Source: Anabaena cylindrica PCC 7122 (GTDB taxonomy: Bacteria; Cyanobacteriota; Cyanobacteriia; Cyanobacteriales; Nostocaceae). From it: a DNA stretch of 64,000 nt. Shown one piece after another: positions 27,800 to 36,514 of the stretch. The notes beneath the pieces were generated by a model that saw only the letters and a program-made list of their open reading frames with translations, searched no databases and was not told the DNA's origin. Numbering within the stretch: the stretch's first letter is position 1; the number at the start of each line of letters is the position of its first letter. Both the position numbers and the translations under genes were made by a program. The stretch spans positions 1 through 64,000 of the forward strand of contig NC_019773.1 in the NCBI RefSeq assembly GCF_000317695.1, given 5' to 3'.

Positions 27800-28987
27800 A
27801 TGCCTAAAAAACCTGCTCATCCCTATACAGAACGTTTAGCCTTTGAACGTTTGCTTTTATTAATTGCTACCTTATTAAAATATCCGGGTATAGGTAGTCC
27901 TGATTTTCTGGACTCCAGTAATAATGAAAGTCATAATGCAATTAGTTCTGTAAAAGTATATCTGCAACAATTAGCGACAGAATTAGATATAGAATTACCA
28001 GCAGGATATCCAGCAATTTCCACTCTGCGGAAAGATTTAGAAACCCTGAGACGTTACGCTATTCTTGATCAGCGAATGTATCGTTGGGGATATTATCTTG
28101 GTACTGGTGCGCTCTCTACCACAGAATTAAAAGTAGCATTCAACGCCATAGCATCTCAAGCTCAATATCAAGGAGATGCCCAAGTCAGACGCATTTATGA
28201 AATTCTTAGTAAAAGACTACGTGGGTTAGATATGGAACTTAAAGGAGAATTTTTTTATCCTACCCGTCAGCATCTCAATCGCGCTATCATTCATACCGAC
28301 CCTGAAGAAATGGTAACTAAGGGAGAAAACCGTGATACATTATTTCATCAATTACCATTAGTAGAAAAAGCTATTAGTAAGGGAGAAGCTATTGAAATTT
28401 CTCGTAGTAATGACTTTTATGGTTTTAATCGTACTGGACGTATACAGGTTTTTCCGCTACAACTAATTTACCATGATATTGCTTGGTATTTGTTGTATGA
28501 ATATTGTGAAAATGGACATTTAGCAATAGGAAGATTAAATCGTTTTAATAATCATTGTAAATTTCTTAAAATGCTGCCAAGGGGTTTAGAAAAACAGAGA
28601 GAAAATTTAGCCAAAGCACATAAATTATTAGAAAATGGCTGGGGTTTAAATTTAGGCGAACCAGAACCCCAAAAATTAGAATTAGAAGGAACTCTCAAAT
28701 TCATTAATGCTAAAGTGCGTTTTTTTCCTCCAATATCAGCATTTATTTTAGAAGGGGAACGTCGTCATCTTTACCAAAAAATCACCAGTGGATTAATTGA
28801 TAAAACTGGGCAACATACTTATATAGAATATGCTGTAGACTTACCACCGCGTTCTTTAAATGAGTTTAGTTTATGGGTTTATCGTTACATGGACAAAGCA
28901 GAAGTGTTATCTCCTCCTCAGTTGGTAGAACAACATCGTCAATCTACACAAGCTTTATTTGATAGGTATTTTCATACAAATAGGTAA
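27800..28987 (+). CDS. WYL-domain transcriptional regulator of CRISPR locus
   Basis: A 395-residue protein. The N-terminal 130 residues are helical and probably DNA-binding (AISTLRKDLETLRRYAIL). The WYL domain occupies about residues 195-270 with FPLQLIYHDIAWYLLYEY and HLAIGRLNRF. A C-terminal extension (about 290-395) follows. WYL domains bind ligands such as nucleotides and commonly control CRISPR loci; a WYL protein represses a type I-D locus in Synechocystis. Divergent placement from csx18-cas1-cas2 points to that role here. Confidence 0.85.
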   Translation: MPKKPAHPYTERLAFERLLLLIATLLKYPGIGSPDFLDSSNNESHNAISSVKVYLQQLATELDIELPAGYPAISTLRKDLETLRRYAILDQRMYRWGYYLGTGALSTTELKVAFNAIASQAQYQGDAQVRRIYEILSKRLRGLDMELKGEFFYPTRQHLNRAIIHTDPEEMVTKGENRDTLFHQLPLVEKAISKGEAIEISRSNDFYGFNRTGRIQVFPLQLIYHDIAWYLLYEYCENGHLAIGRLNRFNNHCKFLKMLPRGLEKQRENLAKAHKLLENGWGLNLGEPEPQKLELEGTLKFINAKVRFFPPISAFILEGERRHLYQKITSGLIDKTGQHTYIEYAVDLPPRSLNEFSLWVYRYMDKAEVLSPPQLVEQHRQSTQALFDRYFHTNR

Positions 28988-29057
28988 ATCTCTTATGTTA
29001 ATTTTAAGATAGCGATCGCACTCCTTAACTCCCCACGCTCCCATCCCCTAAGAATAA

Positions 29058-29246
29058 TCAACTACCCTGATAAATCCATTCCCGTCCGGCTTTTTCGGCT
29101 GCTTCTGGGGTGTAATAAAGCTTCTGTTCACCAAACACAGAACCACCAGCACTAATTAATCGGAACTGCCAACAGTCGGATTCTGTGTAAAATACCAATA
29201 GGGTGGTGTGTTCAATAACGATAACTAAATGAACTTTGGTAAACAT
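29058..29246 (-). CDS. Small hypothetical protein with a paralogue remnant nearby
   Basis: A 62-residue protein (start FTKVHLVIVIEHTTLLVFY) of unknown function. It looks like a small all-beta or alpha/beta domain. The N-terminal 30 residues match a broken copy at 33263-33377 (TKVHLLISINDLILLVFYSE). It lies just after another small gene on the same strand, so the two may be an operon. Confidence 0.5.
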   Translation of the reverse strand: MFTKVHLVIVIEHTTLLVFYTESDCWQFRLISAGGSVFGEQKLYYTPEAAEKAGREWIYQGS

Positions 29247-29260
29247 AGTGGTTTTAGTGT

Positions 29261-29575
29261 TTAATCAGCAGAACCAATACCAAGGCAGTGAAGACGATAA
29301 TTCACATCTTGTAGATCAGTTCCACAGTAGTAGTATTGTTTATCTTGCAAATCTGCTAAATAAAAACCAGCTTTACCGCCATTAATACGAAACAGTTCAA
29401 TCATAATTATCTGAGGAGTTAACCCAAAACGATGTAATCTATCTCCTAAAGCAAGGTTAACAGGTACATTCTTGGGATTATAGAAAACACTGTTTCCTGG
29501 TTTGAAATACCATGTAGTACCTTCGCGCTTAACAATTAAATAATGCAAAGGATGGATGATACTGGTAGTAGACAT
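29261..29575 (-). CDS. Hypothetical protein, unknown function
   Basis: A 104-residue protein of no recognised family. It has alternating strands (HYLIVKREGTTWYFKPGNSV, then GKAGFYLADLQDKQYYYCGT) and may be a small beta-barrel or ligand-binding domain. The ATG at 29575 is preferred to a TTG 12 bp upstream. It lies 14 bp before the small gene at 29058-29246. Confidence 0.5.
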   Translation of the reverse strand: MSTTSIIHPLHYLIVKREGTTWYFKPGNSVFYNPKNVPVNLALGDRLHRFGLTPQIIMIELFRINGGKAGFYLADLQDKQYYYCGTDLQDVNYRLHCLGIGSAD

Positions 29576-29697
29576 AAGCTTACCCAACTACTCCCCCTCG
29601 ACCTAACTCAATACCTAGTTACTAAAATTATTGTTGTCTTAACTTTTTCTTAGTCTATTTTGTGTTTTTATAGTAGTAACTTTGGTTGCAAGAACAA

Positions 29698-30399
29698 ATG
29701 GATAAATATTTATTTGAGCAAAATCGCACATCTGCCAGAAAACCAACTGATATTAAGGAGACACCGGAAGGTTTTTTGGCAATCGAATTTACTGAAAGTA
29801 AATTGATCTCGTCTTCACAACAGCAACAAAATAGCATTATTTCTTGGATTATAGCATTACCTTTGATTTTAATTTTTGGCTATCTTTTTGCAGTCGCGCT
29901 CCTAGCTTTCGGTTCAATTTTATTACTAATATTTATAGTTGCTTTCTCATTTAACCGTAGTTATAGAAATCATATTTTTGCTCAATTTCGTATTTTCCCC
30001 GGAGAAGTGTTCTTATCAACCTATCCTCTGTCATTAGGAGAAAAGTGTCTTTTAACATTTCGCCGTCGTCTGAAAAGAAACAAAAAAACAAAGGAGTCTG
30101 GACAATTAGCTCTGAAGATTATTTGTTTGGAGCGGGTTGAATACAAAAAAGGAACCGATACAGAAGTAGAGATTAATATTCTTTGGGAGTCTCAACCAGA
30201 AGTTTATTCTGTACCTACCAATACCGAGGTGTTTTCTTTGCAAACAAATTTAAATATACCCAAGTATCTTCCTCCTTCCTTTGAAGGCAAAAATAATCAA
30301 ATTCGTTGGATTATTTCTATCGAGCAAAATATTCCAAATATTGCCGAACAAGTACATTCTAATTTTGTTTTTATTGTTGCCCCGGTGGTGCTAGCATGA
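29698..30399 (+). CDS. Membrane protein, first gene of a three-gene ATPase operon
   Basis: A 233-residue protein. Two close transmembrane helices (about residues 45-90) are followed by a strand-rich cytoplasmic or periplasmic domain (ALKIICLERVEYKKGTDTEV and NNQIRWIISIEQNIPNIAEQ), which has an arrestin-like or immunoglobulin-like beta-sandwich feel. ATG at 29698 is preferred over an upstream TTG. It overlaps the next gene by 4 bp (ATGA). No family name is recognised. The operon also contains an ATPase that is now split by an IS. Confidence 0.6.
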   Translation: MDKYLFEQNRTSARKPTDIKETPEGFLAIEFTESKLISSSQQQQNSIISWIIALPLILIFGYLFAVALLAFGSILLLIFIVAFSFNRSYRNHIFAQFRIFPGEVFLSTYPLSLGEKCLLTFRRRLKRNKKTKESGQLALKIICLERVEYKKGTDTEVEINILWESQPEVYSVPTNTEVFSLQTNLNIPKYLPPSFEGKNNQIRWIISIEQNIPNIAEQVHSNFVFIVAPVVLA

Positions 30400-30749
30400 T
30401 TAGGTTTTATTTTGATGCGGATGTAGATTCCTTGGAAGTTAGCAGCGACTTAACGGGGAGTTGTACTTGGATACCCGACGGTAAAAATAAAGAAAATTCT
30501 CTGACTCTAACGATTGGTTGGAGAACTGAAGGACGGGGAAGTATAGATAGCGAAATAATTTATGAAACCGAACTTATTCAGTCAGAAACCACCTATTTTA
30601 AGTGTAAAATTCCCGTGGCAGGACCAATATCTTATGATGGTAAATTACTAAGAATTATTTGGGAAATTGTCGTTAGTCGGCGAAAATGGTTAGGAAAGGA
30701 TACTCTCAAAACTCAAATAGTTCGCGTTATTCCCCAACAAAAAAGATAA
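30396..30749 (+). CDS. Beta-rich hypothetical protein, second gene of ATPase operon
   Basis: A 117-residue protein rich in beta strands (LTLTIGWRTEGRGSIDSEII, then FKCKIPVAGPISYDGKLLRI, IIWEIVVSRRKWLG). The pattern of paired strands, including IPVAGPISYDGKLLRIIWEI, suggests an arrestin-like fold similar to the C-terminal part of the upstream gene. It overlaps the upstream gene by 4 bp and ends 7 bp before the ATPase. Function unknown; it probably forms a complex with its neighbours. Confidence 0.55.
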   Translation: MIRFYFDADVDSLEVSSDLTGSCTWIPDGKNKENSLTLTIGWRTEGRGSIDSEIIYETELIQSETTYFKCKIPVAGPISYDGKLLRIIWEIVVSRRKWLGKDTLKTQIVRVIPQQKR

Positions 30750-30955
30750 TAGTTTAATGTCATATTCCGACCCCTATCACCGACTGGGATTACACCGAAA
30801 TCCTTTTATTGCTCCAGATAATTTGGAAATTCCTTCCCAACGTTGGTTTGATTTTGGGTTTTCTCAACCACCTTCTCGAATGAAACGATTATTTTGGCAA
30901 GTAATTGGTGAAAAAGGTGCAGGAAAAACCTCTCATCTTCTACATTGGCAACGAC

Positions 30956-32831
30956 CAGCAATTCTCATTTTGAAATAAATAGAGTATTAATCCCCATTTT
31001 GAAATTCAAAATATAGTACAAAGGGACTATTGTTTCCAGGAGAGGAGATCGTAAAAAAACTCTTGGTTCGATAAATCAAGTATAAATACCCAATTTATGT
31101 GAAAAAATTGCCGGAAAAAGAAGGGGAGAAAGCCAGAGAAATAGTTCTGTTTTGAGAATAGATAACTGAATCGAAATAAAAATTTACAATTTTATAATTG
31201 TTGTAAGTTTTGGTAAAATCGGTGAGTTTAAGATATTAACTAGTCAAAACTACTCCAAAATGGCTCAAAAGGCAGCAACCCTAGAAATTGCTGAATTAAT
31301 GCAATTTTTACACTCATTATTACATGATTTACCTGATGAAAGGAAACCCGGAAATAATACTAAATATAAGGTAGAAGATGCAGTGATGGCTGCGTTTTCG
31401 GTATTTTTTACTCAGTCACCATCTTTTTTAGAGCATCAGCGTTTAATGAAAAGCAATAAGGGGAAAGATAACGCAGAAAGTTTGTTTTCAATTGAGGCAA
31501 TACCGAGTGATAATCAAATAAGAAATTTGTTAGACCCGGTGCCAGCTAATACTATCTTTATGGCTTTTGATAAAGTCTATCACTGGTTAGAGAAAAATGG
31601 AGTTTTGAAAAAGTTTCTCTACTTAGATGGAGAGATATTAGTAGCTTTAGATGGTACAGAATATTTTTCATCCCAGAAAATTAATTGCCCGCATTGCAAC
31701 TGTCGTAATCATCGAAATGGAACTACAACTTATTTTCACGGCTGTGTGACACCTGTGGTGGTTTCTCCTAATCAAAAACAAGTGATTAATTTATCACCAG
31801 AATTTATTAAAAAACAAGATGGACATCAAAAACAAGATTGCGAAAATGCGGCTGTCAAAAGATGGTTAAACAACAACGGGCAAAATAAGTATGGTTATCC
31901 TGTAACCCTTTTAGGGGATGACTTATACTCTCGTCAACCTGTTTGTGAATTAGCACTAAAACAAGGTTATAATTTTATTTTTGTTTGCCTGGAAACGTCA
32001 CATAAAACTTTATATGAATGGCTAGAATTTTTAGAAAGAAGTGGAGAAGTCACAACCGTTGAAAAGAAACAATGGGATGGGCGAAAAAATCTCATTTATC
32101 GTTATCGTTATGCTTCTAGAGTTCCCTTACGAGATGGAGACTCAAGTCTCGAAGCTAACTGGTGTGAGGTGACTGTTATTAATGAGAAAACACAGAAAAC
32201 TATCTACAAAAATAATTGGCTCACTAATCATAAAATCACTGAAAACAATGTTGAAGAAATTGTCAAAGCTGGCCGTAGTAGATGGAAAATTGAAAATGAA
32301 GGTAATAACGTTCTAAAAAATCACGGTTATAATTTAGAGCATAATTTTGGTCATGGTCAAAATCATTTGTGCGAGTTCTTATTGTCTTTAAATTTACTAG
32401 CTTTTTTATTTCATACCGTTTTAGATTTAGTCAATTCTACCTATCAAAAAATTCGTGAATTATTAGCAACTCGGACTGCTTTCTTTAATGATATTCGTAC
32501 CTTATTAAAATTTATTTGGTTTAAAAATTGGTCAGAATTTTTCTTATTTATTCTGACCGAATATGTCCCTCTCACAAAAGGAAACTCTAGTTAAAAATGT
32601 TAATTTTCTTGAGAAGAAGTAAAGATTATTAATTGAGAAAATTAACAAAGCATATCGTAATTTCAGCTATATTTATAAGTTGAAATCTATTTTTTCATGA
32701 GCAGATTTTTAAAATTGTTTCTCTCCAGTTAATTATCATGATTATCTTTTAAAGAAATCATAATTAGACAGAATTTCTTTATGTAAACAAGAGGACTTTA
32801 TCTTCTTTTGTTTTCAAAATGAGAATTGCTG
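30956..32831 (+). mobile_element. Insertion sequence, 1876 bp, in the ATPase gene
   Basis: Perfect 20-bp terminal inverted repeats CAGCAATTCTCATTTTGAAA are at 30956-30975 and, inverted, at 32812-32831. A perfect 9-bp direct repeat GGCAACGAC flanks them (30947-30955 and 32832-32840). One complete transposase gene fills the centre. The exact IS family is not certain to me. Confidence 0.95.
31260..32594 (+). CDS. DDE transposase, IS4/ISNCY-like
   Basis: A 444-residue intact transposase. The N-terminus (LHSLLHDLPDERKPGNNTKY) and the first Asp region (LYLDGEILVALDGTEYFSSQ) precede a zinc-finger-like CPHCNCRNH. The middle has LLGDDLYSRQPVCELALKQG. The Glu region is GRSRWKIENEGNNVLKNHGY, followed by LEHNFGHGQNHL, characteristic of a cyanobacterial DDE group related to IS4. 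It has no frameshift. The element's perfect ends and duplication indicate recent movement. Confidence 0.85.
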   Translation: MAQKAATLEIAELMQFLHSLLHDLPDERKPGNNTKYKVEDAVMAAFSVFFTQSPSFLEHQRLMKSNKGKDNAESLFSIEAIPSDNQIRNLLDPVPANTIFMAFDKVYHWLEKNGVLKKFLYLDGEILVALDGTEYFSSQKINCPHCNCRNHRNGTTTYFHGCVTPVVVSPNQKQVINLSPEFIKKQDGHQKQDCENAAVKRWLNNNGQNKYGYPVTLLGDDLYSRQPVCELALKQGYNFIFVCLETSHKTLYEWLEFLERSGEVTTVEKKQWDGRKNLIYRYRYASRVPLRDGDSSLEANWCEVTVINEKTQKTIYKNNWLTNHKITENNVEEIVKAGRSRWKIENEGNNVLKNHGYNLEHNFGHGQNHLCEFLLSLNLLAFLFHTVLDLVNSTYQKIRELLATRTAFFNDIRTLLKFIWFKNWSEFFLFILTEYVPLTKGNSS

Positions 32832-33262
32832 GGCAACGACAAACAGGGGGGACGTACTATTATTGTCAACCGGGATGGAAGAAATACTCACTACCACCTG
32901 TTGATGCTATTGCTTATTGGGATGAAGCAAATCGCATCCCCCTATTTTTACTACTAACTAGTTTATGGCGAGCGCGTTGTTTGAATGCCACTATTGTTGT
33001 TGCCACTCACGATGACTTGAGCCAAATTGCTAGTTTATGCGGTTTGATGGTAAAAACTATTACTCTTAATACTCTTTGTACAGATAATTTGCTGGAGTGG
33101 GCAAAAAAACTCATAGAAGCAGAGCGCCTTTCTCCCTCAATCCCAATTAATCTACAATTAACTGCCGATCGTGCCAAAAAAATAGTATTGATGTCACAGA
33201 ATTCCTGGCGAAAAGCAGCAAATTATCTACATATTTGGGCTGCTGAGATTGCATCCAGATAG

Positions 33263-33377
33263 GGGTTAAGCCGAAGTTACAGCCATTTCGGTGCAATGCC
33301 CAATCGGATTCAGAGTAGAATACCAATAGGATAAGATCATTTATACTAATAAGTAAATGAACTTTGGTAGTAGACAT
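33263..33377 (-). pseudogene. Broken paralogue of the small gene at 29058-29246
   Basis: Read from ATG at 33377, the first 25-30 codons encode STTKVHLLISINDLILLVFY, closely matching the N-terminus of the 29246 gene. The similarity then fades, and the frame continues antisense through the end of the ATPase gene to 33147, which is unlikely to be real. The two copies bracket the split ATPase operon. Confidence 0.45.
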
Positions 33378-33435
33378 ATTGCATAGTTTTAGCTGTCTAC
33401 TTTAATCAAAGCATACTTATATAAAAATTGATATT

Positions 33436-33813
33436 ATGCCCAAAATTTCAGAGTGCGATCGCTGCTTGCTCTATGCCCATAACCCCTACATTATTTGTGC
33501 TGTTCATCCTAGTGGTGTGACAGGTGATAGTTGCATAGATTTCAGGGAAGACTCCAACGTAGAAGAATTATGGCAACTAGTGGGAGCAAGATATATTAAT
33601 AATGATGAATTGGTGCTTGACCGTAGTTTTTACAATGGTGTAGAAATAATCCAACCGTCAATACTAATACCAGAACAACAAATAGAAATATTAGAAAACC
33701 ACCCCCTATTCACAGGTTTTTGTCCCCAATGTGGTGCAGAATTTGATAGGGATTATGTCTCACGAGTGCATTGGGATTGTTCAGAGTGTGGGTGGAAGGA
33801 TGACAGTATTTGA
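33436..33813 (+). CDS. Zinc-ribbon hypothetical protein
   Basis: A 125-residue protein with two Cys pairs at the C-terminus (GFCPQCGAEF and WDCSECGWKD), a classic zinc ribbon. A further Cys-rich N-terminus (SECDRCLLYAHNPYIICAVHPSG) may bind a second metal. Similar small proteins are common in cyanobacteria; function unknown. A copy of the interspersed repeat begins at the stop codon (TGATTCTTAGGGGAAATT). Confidence 0.6.
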   Translation: MPKISECDRCLLYAHNPYIICAVHPSGVTGDSCIDFREDSNVEELWQLVGARYINNDELVLDRSFYNGVEIIQPSILIPEQQIEILENHPLFTGFCPQCGAEFDRDYVSRVHWDCSECGWKDDSI

Positions 33814-34116
33814 TTCTTAGGGGAAATTTATTAGTAGGTGATTAGAGCGATCGCAGCGCTTGCGCTATTTTTATAGCTTAAATGTACTGCATTGAAACAC
33901 TTAAACGGGATTTTCTATAAACGCAATTCTTAAGGGAAATTTGAGGTGAGCGATCGCCCAACTCTGGCAACCTTACCGCACCGTCGCTTGTTGATATCTG
34001 TGGCAGAGTTTGAATAATTCTTAAGGGAAATTAGGCAGTGGGGAATTAGGCGATGCCTACGACGAGCGTTGGCGCAGCCTCTCGTAGAGAAGCGATCGCA
34101 GTAATTATGTAATTCC
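33814..34116. other. Intergenic repeats, no gene
   Basis: The stretch holds three copies of the interspersed repeat in the TTCTTARGGGAAATT orientation (about 33812, 33926 and 34016). It also has HIP1 sites and a palindromic block at about 34050-34099 that is nearly identical to the one at 8752-8798. An ORF on the minus strand here is made of these repeats and is not credible. Confidence 0.7.
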
Positions 34117-34737
34117 TCAAATAATCCAAGCTGCCTCAAAAAAGTCGTATTCACAGGACATAGCATAACGATATGTTGAGCGAACAGAGAAGGAACTAGC
34201 AGCATAATTATCAACCAAACTTTCTAATTTTTGTGTTAATGGTTGAAATTCTGTACCACCATAAGTTTGAATCCAGCCTGTATACTGGTGTTTAGGAATA
34301 CCATTAACGGCTAAACTTGTTCCCAAAAAAGCATACAAACGCATACAGGGTGACATAGCAGCAGCGGTTAAACCCACGTCTCCAGTCCAGGCAGTGGCCA
34401 ACAAAAAATCAGTGTAGCGACGGGTGACTGTTCCTGGTTCTATCTCACGGAGATTCACACCCCATTGATCAGCATAGTTTTCATGTAGCGTTAATTCTTC
34501 CAAGACACCACTAGCTAAATCATGAAATATGGTGAATCCCTGCCAATTTGGTGCTTTAGCTGCTGCAATACTGTAAGCACGGGCAAATGCTTCTAAGAAA
34601 AAAGCGTCTTGTCCTACGTAGTAAGCAAATTTCTCAGATTGCAGTGTACCGTCCCCAATTCCTTGTACAAAAGGATGCTCTAAACAAACTTGGGCTAAAT
34701 CCTGATTCGCTGCCCATAATTCACTAGATAAACTCAT
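34117..34737 (-). CDS. tenA: TenA family aminopyrimidine aminohydrolase/thiaminase II
   Basis: A 206-residue all-helical protein. Recognisable TenA features are LWAANQDLAQVCLEHPFVQG, FAYYVGQDAFFLEAFARAYS, and YTDFLLATAWTGDVGLTAAA. The family hydrolyses thiamin breakdown products in the salvage pathway, using a Cys and a Glu. Here MSPCMRLYAFLG carries the candidate catalytic Cys. ATG at 34737 is preferred over the in-frame ATG at 34776 because the family usually starts just before the first helix. This is the one clearly metabolic gene in the window. Confidence 0.88.
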   Translation of the reverse strand: MSLSSELWAANQDLAQVCLEHPFVQGIGDGTLQSEKFAYYVGQDAFFLEAFARAYSIAAAKAPNWQGFTIFHDLASGVLEELTLHENYADQWGVNLREIEPGTVTRRYTDFLLATAWTGDVGLTAAAMSPCMRLYAFLGTSLAVNGIPKHQYTGWIQTYGGTEFQPLTQKLESLVDNYAASSFSVRSTYRYAMSCEYDFFEAAWII

Positions 34738-34904
34738 GACTTTCTTCAGTTTACTGCAAACATCATATCTGCTCATGCTGACAAAATTCTTAGGGGAAAT
34801 TTACAAGTGATAGAAACTAAGCGATGCAAGCAGTTCGCTACGCCCGCCGCAGGCATCGCTAACTGTTGCGCTACATAAAAAATTCTTAGGGGAAACTTTA
34901 GTTT

Positions 34905-35489
34905 ATGATTGATATCACACCTGATATCGCCATGAATAACAAGACCCCACCCAGTGAAATGATACGCGTGCCTACTATACTAATTCCTGTAGTACGAAAT
35001 TTAGCTAAAATCCACCGCAACGGTCACACAACAGCGCTACTGCAAGCATTACAGGAAGTGATTACACAATTTGATAGCAGCTTGGAACTGGAAGCAACAG
35101 GTGAATTACAGCAAGTTGACGAAAAACTGGGGCAATTGGAAGCGCACCTTTCCCAACAAGATCAACTGGTGGCCACTAAACTGGAAGTCCTCAGTAAACA
35201 GTTGGAGAAAATAGAACGGGCGCTTGCTTCTGGTAAATACAGTGGTGGTAACTCTAGACCCCGCCGTTCAGGATACGCCTACCAGTATCAACAACCACCA
35301 GTAGAAATTAATTCTTTTGCACCTGAAAATTTAGCGCAGAGATTGGGCGTTACTCCCCAAAGTATAATTACAGAACGGGAAAGCAAAACTGAGCAGGAAT
35401 TTCTGAGTTGGTCGAGAAATCGTGACCCAAGTGGGTTAGGGTGGAAATTTCAGCCTCAAGACGGATTATATTATCCGGTGAGGCAGTAG
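34905..35489 (+). CDS. Plasmid-type protein with RHH-like N-terminus and coiled coil
   Basis: A 194-residue protein. The N-terminus (SEMIRVPTILIPVVRNLAKI) resembles cyanobacterial plasmid proteins with a ribbon-helix-helix start. A coiled coil covers about residues 55-105, and a Tyr/Trp-rich C-terminus follows (SWSRNRDPSGLGWKFQPQDG). It may be a DNA-binding accessory of replication or segregation. An in-frame ATG at 34932 is an alternative start. The interspersed repeat (TTCTTAGGGGAAACTT) ends just upstream of the first ATG. Confidence 0.5.
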   Translation: MIDITPDIAMNNKTPPSEMIRVPTILIPVVRNLAKIHRNGHTTALLQALQEVITQFDSSLELEATGELQQVDEKLGQLEAHLSQQDQLVATKLEVLSKQLEKIERALASGKYSGGNSRPRRSGYAYQYQQPPVEINSFAPENLAQRLGVTPQSIITERESKTEQEFLSWSRNRDPSGLGWKFQPQDGLYYPVRQ

Positions 35490-35671
35490 GAAGCTCATTT
35501 TCCACTTCTTTGGTAGGGGTATTAAACCCGTTCATTTACTGTCATATCCTTCATTCCGTGAAATCCTTAAATCAGTTAAATCAGTGATAAAAATTACTGA
35601 ACTTTGATTAAAAATCCGCCCATAAAGTGTATAATAAATAGTAAGAAAATCCATTTTAACTAATTACTAAA

Positions 35672-36487
35672 TTGAGTTACGATAACGCTTGCAAGTATTT
35701 ATCAGAACAGTATCCAACCGAATTTATCCGGTGGTTACTAGCAACAGAACCGCAACAAGTAGAAGTCCTCAAAACTGAACTAACCTTAGAACCAATTCGC
35801 GCTGATTCTGTGAGTTTTTTGCAAACAGATAAGATAATTCTGCATATTGAGTTTCAGACTTTACCCAAGTCTAAAACACCTCTAAATTTCCGAATGTTAG
35901 ATTATTCAGTCAGGTTAAAGCGCCAGTATAAATCTCCTGTAACTCAGGTGTTAATCTTTTTGCAAGAAACTGATAACGAAGTAGTTTGGAGAGAGGAATT
36001 TAGAGATGAAACAACCATACATCGCTATCGTGTGATTAGAATGTGGGAACAAGACTCAGCATTATTTCTGGATAATCCGGCATTATTACCACTTGCACCA
36101 CTGACCCGCACCAATTCACCATCTACATTACTAGCGCAGGTTGCTGAAAAAATTGCTAAAATTCCTAACAGGGAAGAAAGACAGAATATAGCAGGATGCA
36201 CAGAGATTTTAGCGGGCTTAAAATTTGAAAAAGATTTGATTCGCCAATTTTTACGGGAGGATATTATGCAAGAGTCAGTAATTTATCAGGATATTTTACA
36301 AAAAGGTAAAAAAGAAGAAGCCTTAATATGGATCACCCAGTTTCTAAATTATCGCTTTGGTGACGTTAATTCGTCACTAATAGCAGAAATTCAGGTATTA
36401 TCTTTACCAAAATTAGAAGAGTTGAGAAATGTTTTATTTAATTTTGCAACATTAACCGATTTGGAAGCTTGGTTAAAACAACAATAA
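35672..36487 (+). CDS. Rpn/PD-(D/E)XK nuclease family protein with DUF4351 tail
   Basis: A 271-residue protein starting at TTG (SYDNACKYLSEQYPTEFIRW). The nuclease core is around RADSVSFLQTDKIILHIEFQ, with Asp and Glu in the right order for the Rpn (recombination-promoting nuclease) group. The C-terminal 55 residues (ALIWITQFLNYRFGDVNSSL) match the DUF4351 tail common in cyanobacteria. These are multi-copy, horizontally mobile genes. DNA nuclease activity is known for E. coli Rpn proteins; the role here is unproven. Confidence 0.8.
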   Translation: MSYDNACKYLSEQYPTEFIRWLLATEPQQVEVLKTELTLEPIRADSVSFLQTDKIILHIEFQTLPKSKTPLNFRMLDYSVRLKRQYKSPVTQVLIFLQETDNEVVWREEFRDETTIHRYRVIRMWEQDSALFLDNPALLPLAPLTRTNSPSTLLAQVAEKIAKIPNREERQNIAGCTEILAGLKFEKDLIRQFLREDIMQESVIYQDILQKGKKEEALIWITQFLNYRFGDVNSSLIAEIQVLSLPKLEELRNVLFNFATLTDLEAWLKQQ

Positions 36488-36514
36488 TCGTCAGTTCTAA
36501 ATTAGCAACTGCCA

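Larger units (their letters stand above)
30757..33262 (+). pseudogene. Small P-loop ATPase gene split by an insertion sequence
   Basis: The 5' part (30757-30955) encodes a Walker A motif, GEKGAGKTSH (from Gly51). The 3' part (32841-33262) encodes a Walker B-like AIAYWDEANRI and a helical C-terminus. Removing 30956-32831 and one copy of the 9-bp duplication GGCAACGAC joins them into a single open frame of 206 codons across LLHWQRQTGGTYYYC. The remaining pieces could each be translated, but Walker A and B are now separate, so ATPase activity is lost. It is the third gene of the operon that starts at 29698. Confidence 0.88.

Noticed and set aside
33930..34214. 94-codon minus-strand ORF
   Set aside because: It is composed of repeats and runs out of frame into the tenA gene.
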